Source: CAYNGH01 sp964396845
GTDB taxonomy: Bacteria; Vulcanimicrobiota; JAJTBE01; CAYNGH01
Assembly: GCA_964396845.1 (NCBI GenBank)
Contig: CAYNGH010000078.1
Span: forward strand, 1 to 14,942
Reading direction: 5' to 3'
DNA: 14,942 nucleotides
This document shows, piece after piece, positions 7,404 to 14,386 of the stretch (position 1 is the stretch's first letter; each line of letters starts with the position of its first letter). The notes beneath the pieces are model-generated. The model was given only the letters and a program-made list of their open reading frames with translations. It made no database searches and was not told where the DNA came from. The translations under genes and the position numbers were made by a program.

Positions 7404-7943
7404 TTGAAAAGAGTATCATTAATCTTAGTGCTGTTATTGATGACTTCAGCGTTCACCACAAGAATCTGCCACCCCCAGGCCAAACCCCAGCCGGACCCCG
7501 GCATCAGGGTTGACACAGAAAAATATCAGCCGGCAGGGGTTCTGGTGGGAGAACAAGTGATCCGCTCCGGGGACAGGCTCCCGATAATTTGGGGCTTTCT
7601 GGGGCCACCCGACAAGATATGGTCTATGCGGGGAAAGAAAACAAAAGATGACGATTATGTGAAGCTGGATTACTTCAGCTATGGTTTCTCGGTGGATGTG
7701 GCCAACAACACCAATCAGGTCAAGGGAATCCTGGTGGAAGAGAATAATGTTTCAACCAGAATGGTCAACTGTCCCTTTCGTATCGGTCAGGACATATCCC
7801 AGGTGACGGCCAGCTGGGGAGATCCGGAAAAGCAGGTGGGCAATACCCTGGCTTACTGGCGAAGAGGAGTTTATATCGGGCTGACCGATGACAACAAGGT
7901 GAAGTATCTGTTTTTTACCTATCCCGGCGAATTCGATGAATGA
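7404..7943 (+). CDS. Exported protein of unknown function with two BamE/SmpA-like modules
   Basis: I do not recognise this 179-residue protein as a named family. Residues 1-26 form a Sec-type signal peptide: MKR, a hydrophobic core VSLILVLLLMTSAF, then a polar stretch ending near PQA. There is a Cys at 22 but no convincing lipobox, so a soluble exported protein is more likely than a lipoprotein. The mature part contains two related segments: IRSGDRLPIIWGFLGPPDK at 53-71 and FRIGQDISQVTASWGDPEK at 125-143. Each is followed by an aromatic-rich strand pair and a short turn rich in Asn, Asp and Lys (near 101-107 and 162-167). The pattern of Gly, hydrophobic helix, hydrophobic-Gly-x-Pro and acidic-Lys resembles the BamE/SmpA fold; this is inference. 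It starts 15 bases after aroQ and overlaps truB by eight bases, so it is probably co-transcribed with them. Confidence 0.85.
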   Translation: MKRVSLILVLLLMTSAFTTRICHPQAKPQPDPGIRVDTEKYQPAGVLVGEQVIRSGDRLPIIWGFLGPPDKIWSMRGKKTKDDDYVKLDYFSYGFSVDVANNTNQVKGILVEENNVSTRMVNCPFRIGQDISQVTASWGDPEKQVGNTLAYWRRGVYIGLTDDNKVKYLFFTYPGEFDE

Positions 7944-8886
7944 TGCACCAATGAACCCTGGCGTTGTGACAGGCTTCATAAATCTGAACAAACCCAATGC
8001 CCTTACCTCTTTTGACTGCATACGGCGATTGAGGAAACTTATCGGAACCAGGAAAATGGGGCATCTTGGCACTCTGGATCCATCTGCCACGGGAGTTCTG
8101 CCTGTGGCCACCGGCAGGGCCACCAGGCTGATCCCTTATCTTGAAGGAGGAGGGAAGATTTACCGGGCAGTGTTCCTGCTGGGAATGGTCACTGATACCG
8201 ATGACTGCCAGGGGACGGTCAAATCCACCGCGCCGGTGGAGCATATCACCGCCGATGAAGTGTTTAAGCATCTCCAGACTTTTACAGGGGATATTATCCA
8301 GACACCTCCGACGGTGAGCGCTGTCAAAGTTGACGGAGTGAGAGCCTATCAGCTGGCCCGACAGGGCAGGAATCCCCGGCCAAAGCCCCGAAAGGTGAGA
8401 ATCGACAGGATAGAACTCATTACAGCTGATCTTCCCCGGCTGGAGATTCGACTGGAAACCGGGCCGGGAGTTTATGTCCGTTCAGTGGCCAGGGATTTGG
8501 GAGAAGTCCTGGGATGTGGCGGTACTGTGGAGCAGATTATCAGGGAGAGATCCGGCGGATTCCTGCTGAAAGATTCCATAACTCTGGAACAGGTAGAAGA
8601 ATTTTGCCGGAAAGATGAAGCAGAGAAAATTCTGATACCTCCGGAAAAGGTGCTTCAGGGATTTTCCAGGGTGACTGTCAGCCCCCGGGGAATGGAGCTG
8701 GTCAGAAACGGCCGGCCCCTGGGAAAGGAGATGTTGATCCTGAAGCATTGTGACATTGACTGGACTCGGGATGATCCGGTGATGATCCTGGATCCTGCGG
8801 GCAGGCTGATAGCAGTGGGAAGGCCCAGGCCAGATATGAGAATACACCTGGAAAAGGTGCTGACCCAGGTCAATACCATGAAATAA
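7936..8886 (+). CDS. truB: tRNA pseudouridine-55 synthase
   Basis: TruB converts uridine 55 of the tRNA T-loop to pseudouridine. The 316 residues carry the catalytic motif GHLGTLDPSATGVLP, starting at residue 42 with nucleophile Asp48, then Tyr76 in KIYRA, TPPTVSAVKVDGVRAY (123-138), and GPGVYVRSVARDLGE (176-190) with Arg182. The segment from about 245 to 300 (SPRGMELVRNGRPLG to RLIAVGRPRP) looks like the short PUA-like C-terminal RNA-binding domain found in many bacterial TruB proteins. The ATG at 7936 lies inside the end of the preceding gene; there is no strong binding site, consistent with coupled translation. An ATG at 7951 is an alternative start. The usual neighbours rbfA, ribF and rpsO are not present. 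Identity is secure. Confidence 0.96.
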   Translation: MNDAPMNPGVVTGFINLNKPNALTSFDCIRRLRKLIGTRKMGHLGTLDPSATGVLPVATGRATRLIPYLEGGGKIYRAVFLLGMVTDTDDCQGTVKSTAPVEHITADEVFKHLQTFTGDIIQTPPTVSAVKVDGVRAYQLARQGRNPRPKPRKVRIDRIELITADLPRLEIRLETGPGVYVRSVARDLGEVLGCGGTVEQIIRERSGGFLLKDSITLEQVEEFCRKDEAEKILIPPEKVLQGFSRVTVSPRGMELVRNGRPLGKEMLILKHCDIDWTRDDPVMILDPAGRLIAVGRPRPDMRIHLEKVLTQVNTMK

Positions 8887-9039
8887 AAGGAGAGAACATC
8901 ACAAGGGTAAATCAGACAAGAGTCAGGATTTTTCTCATCAAGTCAGAAGAACCATCATGATTCCCTCTCAAGTCTGCCTGGGAAGCAACGGTGGCGATTT
9001 ATAAATTATACTCATATGCACAGGAAAGAAGGGAAGTAA
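8887..9039 (+). other. 153-base intergenic gap, likely boundary between two transcription units
   Basis: This is the longest non-coding stretch in the window. An AAAGGAGA sequence sits right after the truB stop, but no ATG, GTG or TTG opens a reading frame behind it; the only ATG nearby (8957) gives a 15-codon frame. AT-rich sequence around 9000-9012 includes TATACT (9007-9012), a possible -10 element, but no good -35 lies at the usual distance. No hairpin with a T-run was found, so neither a terminator nor a promoter is firmly supported. Confidence 0.4.
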
Positions 9040-10065
9040 TTGAAAAAAGCGAGATATTATGAGAAAAGGGAAAATAATGTGGTTCAGTGCCTTCTGTGCC
9101 CTCATCATTGTGTCATTGCGCCGGAGAAGACAGGGCTGTGCCAGGTAAGACGCAACCTGAAGGGAGAGCTGTATTCCCTCAATTACGGCCAGATAAGCTC
9201 CGACAACATGGACCCCATCGAGAAGAAACCCTTGTATCATTTTTATCCCGGCTCTTCGATTCTGTCCCTGGGAACCCTGGGGTGCAATATGTCCTGTTCC
9301 TTCTGTCAGAATGCATCCATAAGCCAGATCCCCAGAAATGAGATTGACATATATTTCCGACGGCTGACCCAGAAAATCACTCCGCAACAGGTCGCCTCCA
9401 TCGTCAAGAAATTGTTCAAAAAAGGAAATATCGGCATCGCATACACCTACAACGAGCCTTCCATCTGGTTTGAATTTGTGGCCGACTGCGCCAGGGAAGT
9501 CAAAAAAGCTGGCGGAAAAAATGTCCTGGTCACCAATGGTTTTCTGGAAGAGGATCCCCAGAAGGAATTGATGCCCTATATTGATGCGGTCAATGTTGAT
9601 ATAAAGTCGATTGATGACGGGTATTATCGCAAGCTTTGCGGAGCCAGGCTTCAACCGGTGCTGGATTACTGCAGACGGGCCAAGGAATCGGCCCTGGTGG
9701 AGCTGACTAATCTCATTGTCACCGGCGAGAATGATTCCGCTGAAAGTATCGCCGGGCTGGTGGACTGGGTGTCAGAAAATCTTGGACGGGACACTCCCAT
9801 ACATTTTTCCCGTTACCATCCCAGTTTCCGTTTCGATGCTCCTGCTACCGATATTCAGGTTCTGTCCCTGGCTTATGAGATTGCCATTAAGAAGCTGGAT
9901 TATGTTTATGTGGGAAATGTCTGGAAAGGGGACTGGGACAGCACCAGATGTCCTGAGTGTCACAAGGTGGTTATTGACAGGAGTGGCTACCGGATTAACA
10001 GAATCAGTTTGAAAGAGGGAAACCTCTGCGCTTTTTGCGGAAGCAAGGTTGCCGTTGTCACCTGA
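9040..10065 (+). CDS. amrS: AmrS-like radical SAM enzyme (AmmeMemoRadiSam type)
   Basis: This 341-residue protein resembles the radical SAM member of the AmmeMemoRadiSam system, often mis-annotated as pyruvate formate-lyase activating enzyme. Its substrate is not known to me. The N-terminus has Cys17, Cys20, Cys24 and Cys34 (CLLCPHHC, then GLCQVR), a possible metal site. The radical SAM cluster motif is Cys82-x3-Cys86-x2-Cys89 (CNMSCSFCQN). After it come YTYNEPSIWFEF, LVTNGF and NVDIKSID, the usual TIM-barrel motifs of this subfamily, then HFSRYHPSFRF and YVYVGNVW. The C-terminus has a zinc-ribbon-like pair, Cys304-x2-Cys307 and Cys330-x2-Cys333. The start is TTG at 9040 after AAAGAAGGGA. The partner genes (AMMECR1 and Memo type) are not in the window. 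The histidine kinase follows 18 bases later. Family is confident; function is unknown. Confidence 0.9.
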   Translation: MKKARYYEKRENNVVQCLLCPHHCVIAPEKTGLCQVRRNLKGELYSLNYGQISSDNMDPIEKKPLYHFYPGSSILSLGTLGCNMSCSFCQNASISQIPRNEIDIYFRRLTQKITPQQVASIVKKLFKKGNIGIAYTYNEPSIWFEFVADCAREVKKAGGKNVLVTNGFLEEDPQKELMPYIDAVNVDIKSIDDGYYRKLCGARLQPVLDYCRRAKESALVELTNLIVTGENDSAESIAGLVDWVSENLGRDTPIHFSRYHPSFRFDAPATDIQVLSLAYEIAIKKLDYVYVGNVWKGDWDSTRCPECHKVVIDRSGYRINRISLKEGNLCAFCGSKVAVVT

Positions 10066-10083
10066 TAAACCGGGGGGTTGTAA

Positions 10084-11688
10084 TTGCTGGGACTTCGCCT
10101 GAGATACCAGATAGCAGGTTTTATATTCATACTGTTTACAACGGTTGTTCTTATAATGGGTTATTTTAATGTCACAATTCTAAGCGATCAGCTCCAGCGT
10201 CTGTCCCTGTACCGGGCCCATACCGATGCCAGAAATTTATTCGGACTCCTGATGGAATCCCTCAAGGAAGAAGAAGACAACGCCGAAAGCTTCATTGCCG
10301 ACGGCGCAAGGCTCAACCAGTTCATTAAATACACAATGTCCCTCAATGATCTTCGCAATGTCAGTCTATATGATGCCCAGGGAAACATGGTCTATTCAAG
10401 GTTCATAAACCAGGATACATCTATTGAAAATCATTCAGAGATCATGCTGGCCGTGGCAACCCGAAAGGAAAGAACCGTGATGTGGGCGGTGGACCCTTAC
10501 AACCGCACAGGGGAAACCATAGAGAAGTATGGCATTCTGGACCCCCGGATGATCATTGCGGATTTTTATTTCCCTATCATTAGAAATGAAGATGTGACAG
10601 GGGTTTTCCGAGTCACCATCAACCTGGAAAAGGCTTCCCGACTGCTGAAGTTCTTTTTCCTGGGAAACCTGTCACTCTCAATGGTCTTCATTCTCACGGC
10701 TTTTGTGGCCATATACATGTGGAGTGAAAATGCCATCAACAAACCGATACGAAACCTCCTTCGGGCACAGGAACGCCTGAGTCAGGGGGATTTTGATGTC
10801 CATGTGGAACTGAACCTTCCCAGAAACAATGAACTGGCAGTAATTGCAAATTCTTTCAACAAAATGGCTCGTGAATTGAATGTGTATCAGCGGAAACTCA
10901 AGGAACAGGCATCCCAGTTGGAAAAACTGAACCGCCAGTACCTGGCTTTAAATGAAAATCTCGAACACCAGGTGGAGGAAAAAACCCTGGAGCAGAGAGA
11001 GTTTTTTTCCCTGATCACTCACGATCTCAAAATCCCTCTGGCGGCGGTCCGGGGATACCTGGCCCTTTTGCAGAAGCCCCGGACCGGTCAGTTGAACAGC
11101 AGGCAGAAAAAATTCGTAAACTCCATAGAGGCTGCCACGGGACATTTGCTGGGGATGGTGAAAAATCTCCTGGACTCGGTAAAATATGACGCCGACAAGG
11201 TGGAATATTTTATGGAGAGCTTTGATCTGGTCAAACTTATAAATGAAGTCAATGACAATTTACACCCAATGATGGAGGAAAAACAGATAAGTCTTGCAGT
11301 GATGATTCCCGACGAATGCCGGAATGTGAACGCTGACAGGACAAAAATCGGCCAGGTTTTCTCCAACATACTGTCCAACGCTATAAATTATACTCCTGAT
11401 GGAGGCGATATCACCGTCACTGCCGAGGAAGAATTAGAAACCGTGGAGGTGCGTATTCGGGACAGCGGTATCGGTATCCCGTCGGAACAACTGGACAGAA
11501 TTTTCGAGAAATTCCAGCAGATCCCCGGCAAGGAGTCCCCCTCTACCAGTCTTGGGCTGGGGTTGTATATAGTTCGCAAAATAATGGAAGGCCATGGAAT
11601 GACGGTGTGGGCCAAAAGCACCATGGGGAAGGGAAGCTCCTTTTATTTCACCCTGAAAAAATCAAACACCGAGGAAATTAATGAATAA
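10084..11688 (+). CDS. Membrane sensor histidine kinase (HAMP, HisKA, HATPase)
   Basis: The 534-residue sensor kinase has a first membrane segment at about 10-29, an extracytoplasmic region of about 160 residues (31-190) that may be a Cache- or PAS-like sensor, a second membrane segment at 192-213, a HAMP linker (214-268) and a coiled coil rich in K, E, Q and L (268-305). The HisKA H-box is SLITHDLKIPLAAV with phospho-acceptor His313. The ATPase domain shows the N-box NILSNAINYTP (428-438), DSGIGIP (460-466), FEKFQQ (474-479) and GLGLYIVRKI (491-500). All catalytic boxes are intact. The ligand cannot be read from the sequence. The start is TTG at 10084 after a G-rich stretch; this exact start is not certain. 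The gene overlaps the response regulator by eight bases, so the two are almost certainly partners. Confidence 0.93.
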   Translation: MLGLRLRYQIAGFIFILFTTVVLIMGYFNVTILSDQLQRLSLYRAHTDARNLFGLLMESLKEEEDNAESFIADGARLNQFIKYTMSLNDLRNVSLYDAQGNMVYSRFINQDTSIENHSEIMLAVATRKERTVMWAVDPYNRTGETIEKYGILDPRMIIADFYFPIIRNEDVTGVFRVTINLEKASRLLKFFFLGNLSLSMVFILTAFVAIYMWSENAINKPIRNLLRAQERLSQGDFDVHVELNLPRNNELAVIANSFNKMARELNVYQRKLKEQASQLEKLNRQYLALNENLEHQVEEKTLEQREFFSLITHDLKIPLAAVRGYLALLQKPRTGQLNSRQKKFVNSIEAATGHLLGMVKNLLDSVKYDADKVEYFMESFDLVKLINEVNDNLHPMMEEKQISLAVMIPDECRNVNADRTKIGQVFSNILSNAINYTPDGGDITVTAEEELETVEVRIRDSGIGIPSEQLDRIFEKFQQIPGKESPSTSLGLGLYIVRKIMEGHGMTVWAKSTMGKGSSFYFTLKKSNTEEINE

Positions 11689-12370
11689 TGCCAGCAATAA
11701 AATAAGAGTTCTTATCGCCGATGATCACCGTCTTTTCCGGGAAATGCTGTATCATACCCTCCAGGATGAAGAGGACATTGAAGTGGCAGGACAGGCCGTT
11801 GATGGCAAGGAAGCTGTTGAAATGGTCAGGGAATTGAAGCCCGACATAATTCTTCTGGACATAAACATGCCCAGGATTGACGGCATTGAAACCACAAGAA
11901 TTCTTACCGGGGAATGTCCCCAGGTCAAAATTGTAATTCTGACCGCCATCGACGATGATGATTATCTTTTTACCCTGATTCAGGCGGGAGCCACAGGCTA
12001 CCTTCTCAAGGACACTTCATCACAGAATGTTGTCAACGCCATCCGGGCAGCTTATTCCGGGGAATCCCTGATACAGCCCCGCCTTGCCAGCAGAGTGCTC
12101 AAGAAGCTCAACCGGCTGATGGAGCAAGAAAAGAAGCCTGCATCATGCCCCGACAAAAAGGAAAAACTGAACCTCCTAACAGAGCGGGAGAGGGAAGTGC
12201 TGGAGCTGGCAGGGATGGGAAAAAACAATCGGGAAATTGCCGGCGCCCTGTTCATCAGTGATGCCACCGTAAAAACCCACGTGATGAACTGCATGCGCAA
12301 GTTGAACCTGCGGGATCGGGTAGAGATGGTCCTCTTTGCGGTACAGTCAGGAGCAGTGGATCTGAAATAA
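11681..12370 (+). CDS. LuxR/NarL-type response regulator
   Basis: This 229-residue transcription regulator has an N-terminal receiver domain (8-125) and a C-terminal LuxR-type helix-turn-helix (162-224). The receiver has the acidic pair Asp14-Asp15, phospho-acceptor Asp60 in ILLDINMP, Thr88 and Lys110, so phosphorylation should work. The DNA-binding domain shows LTEREREVLELAGMGKNNRE, then ISDATVKTHVMNCMRKL with the recognition helix around 194-207. The two are joined by a Lys- and Glu-rich linker (140-162). The ATG at 11681 lies eight bases inside the kinase gene, after GAGG. The radical SAM gene begins 12 bases after its stop, making that gene or its operon a natural target, but no operator can be identified. 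Confidence 0.94.
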   Translation: MNNASNKIRVLIADDHRLFREMLYHTLQDEEDIEVAGQAVDGKEAVEMVRELKPDIILLDINMPRIDGIETTRILTGECPQVKIVILTAIDDDDYLFTLIQAGATGYLLKDTSSQNVVNAIRAAYSGESLIQPRLASRVLKKLNRLMEQEKKPASCPDKKEKLNLLTEREREVLELAGMGKNNREIAGALFISDATVKTHVMNCMRKLNLRDRVEMVLFAVQSGAVDLK

Positions 12371-12382
12371 GGAATTGATAAA

Positions 12383-14386
12383 ATGAAGGACAATCAAAAC
12401 CCAAAAAAACATATCACTCTTATTAATATCGGTTTTCCAACTAAACGGGATATACTCAGGTTTTTTGTTCCCATGGGGGTACTGTGGCTGGGAGCTTATA
12501 TAGAAAATGCAGGCTACTCAGTCCAGGTCCTCGATTACCAGACCCATCCCCCGGTGAAGGACAATACTCTTCCCGAAAGCCTGGGGGAATTTTTGGAAAA
12601 AGCCGATTCAAACCTTTTGGGAATAAGCGTTATCAGCAAGGACCTTCCCCTGACTCTGACCGCCTGTGAAATATTCAAGAAGAAATACCCCGGGAAGCAA
12701 ATTCTGCTGGGAGGGCCGGGCCCTTCGGGCATTGCCGGGGATTTGATGGAAAAATTCCCCTTTATTGACTTTGTTGCCGTGGGGGAAGGAGAAATAACCC
12801 TGCTGGAGCTTCTGGCTCAGTTGGAGGAGGAAAACCCAGAATTGGACGGTATCAACGGTCTGGTATGGCGAAAACAAGGGCAGGTTGTCACAAATCCTCG
12901 CCGGGCAAGAATGAGGGATTTGGATTGTGTTCCCATGCCGGCATATCACCTGATTGATCACCGCCGTTATAATGCCATGTATATTTTCGGCTCCAGAGGA
13001 TGCAGTCATTTCTGCACTTTCTGTGATCAGCCAGGCATGTGGGCCGGACAGGAGATTCACCGGGGGGTGGATCTGATGATGAAGGAATTGGATTACCTGA
13101 TGGAAACCCTTAAAGTACAGTGGGTAATTTCCTTTTCCGACAATGAATTCTGCCACCATGGAGAATCCTTTGATGAATTCATTAAGCTGATGAAAAAAAG
13201 AAAATACCGCTTTCCCTTCGCCATCGATCGCCGGATAGACGCCATCAATCCCGGAGTATTAAAAAAGGCAAAATCTGTGGGATGCATCACTCTTCTTTAT
13301 GGCATCGAATCTGGAAGCGCCAGGATTCTTCGGGAGATACGAAAGGAATTTACCCCCGAGAGGATCATCCCCGGACTTAACCTGTCAGCAAGGCATATCA
13401 TGCACAATATGGCCTCTATGATGTTTGGATACCCCTTTGAAGAAATCAGCGACTTTCTTGATACCGTCAACATCATATGGCGGATGTGCCACAGGACGAC
13501 TCCCAACTATATCACCTTCCAACTGCATTATCTCTCACCCCTGCCCCGGACGGGGATCTTTGCGAAATATGGAGATCGGCTGGTCCGACGGGGAATTGTC
13601 AACATGATGAACTCTGGCAACAACTTCGATATTTATGATGTCATCACCCTGGAAAAAGAAATGAAAATACTGGTTCTTCCAAAGACAGAAAAAGAACAGG
13701 AGCCCCTGGATCCCCGCATTGAAAAGATGGTGTCGGAAAACCCGAAAATGTTTTCCACCTTTTATCTTTATGAATCACCAAGGATTCATCTCAAGGAAAA
13801 AATCATCCAACTGCTGAAAATTGCGGCACCCCGAAAACTGGCCAATTTTATGGTCCCCTGGGAAGATCTGGTGATTCATTTTTTAGAAGATTCAATCACC
13901 GTATCAGGCCCACCAAAGCATTCAGATATTCCCGCAGTGATGGTCCGGCTCACCAGAGAGGATCTGCAAAACCCGGAAAAAATTGTGGATGAGATGACAT
14001 CCAGGGGAGATAAGACGCATCTGGTATGCTTCAGGGCCGGAGAGCTTCCCCCGGGGACGGAATCAGGGGATGCCCTGTTAAAACTTCTTGATATGGCCAG
14101 GGCCAGAAAAATTAAAATTAGGATCCTGTCGTATCTTCCCGACTCCTTTATGGGATTCTCCACCAGGCTGAAGCTGACCCGGGATTATCAACTGCCGGAA
14201 CACCCCGGCTCCGCTGGGGATCTTCTTACTGTCAACTCCCAGGGCAGGGTTTCCAATGACAGGGGAATAACTGGAGAGAAGCTTGAGTTCTATGAATCAT
14301 CGAGGCTCATGTTTAATGCCTTTTACGGAAATATGAGCAGGGAACAATTCATGGCCCCGGGGCCGGAAGATCATCGCACTGCATAG
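12383..14386 (+). CDS. B12-binding-type radical SAM protein with an unassigned C-terminal region
   Basis: This 667-residue protein has three parts. Residues 10-150 look like the cobalamin-binding Rossmann domain of class B-like radical SAM enzymes: VPMGVLWLGAYIENAGYSVQVLD, LLGGPGPS (108-115) and VAVGEGE (131-137). No DxHxxG motif is seen, as in other members that bind cobalamin without a lower His. The radical SAM domain begins near 195 with Cys207-x3-Cys211-x2-Cys214 (SRGCSHFCTFCDQPGMW), followed by FSDNEF (251-256), RRIDAI (283-288), YGIESGS (306-312) and MMFGYPFEE (346-354). From about 430 there is a helical stretch, then an alpha/beta segment (about 516-595) I cannot assign, which may be STAS-like. 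ATG at 12383 follows AAGGAATTG. The gene sits 12 bases after the response regulator. The substrate is unknown; methylation or ring chemistry is typical of the superfamily. The TAG overlaps the converging gene by 16 bases. Confidence 0.9.
   Translation: MKDNQNPKKHITLINIGFPTKRDILRFFVPMGVLWLGAYIENAGYSVQVLDYQTHPPVKDNTLPESLGEFLEKADSNLLGISVISKDLPLTLTACEIFKKKYPGKQILLGGPGPSGIAGDLMEKFPFIDFVAVGEGEITLLELLAQLEEENPELDGINGLVWRKQGQVVTNPRRARMRDLDCVPMPAYHLIDHRRYNAMYIFGSRGCSHFCTFCDQPGMWAGQEIHRGVDLMMKELDYLMETLKVQWVISFSDNEFCHHGESFDEFIKLMKKRKYRFPFAIDRRIDAINPGVLKKAKSVGCITLLYGIESGSARILREIRKEFTPERIIPGLNLSARHIMHNMASMMFGYPFEEISDFLDTVNIIWRMCHRTTPNYITFQLHYLSPLPRTGIFAKYGDRLVRRGIVNMMNSGNNFDIYDVITLEKEMKILVLPKTEKEQEPLDPRIEKMVSENPKMFSTFYLYESPRIHLKEKIIQLLKIAAPRKLANFMVPWEDLVIHFLEDSITVSGPPKHSDIPAVMVRLTREDLQNPEKIVDEMTSRGDKTHLVCFRAGELPPGTESGDALLKLLDMARARKIKIRILSYLPDSFMGFSTRLKLTRDYQLPEHPGSAGDLLTVNSQGRVSNDRGITGEKLEFYESSRLMFNAFYGNMSREQFMAPGPEDHRTA

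Noticed and set aside
8957..9004. 15-codon open frame in the truB-amrS gap
   Set aside because: It is too short, has no binding site at the right distance, and its composition is unremarkable.
8968..9654. Minus-strand open frame of 228 codons across the start of the AmrS-like gene
   Set aside because: It is antisense to conserved radical SAM motifs and shows no protein-like features of its own.
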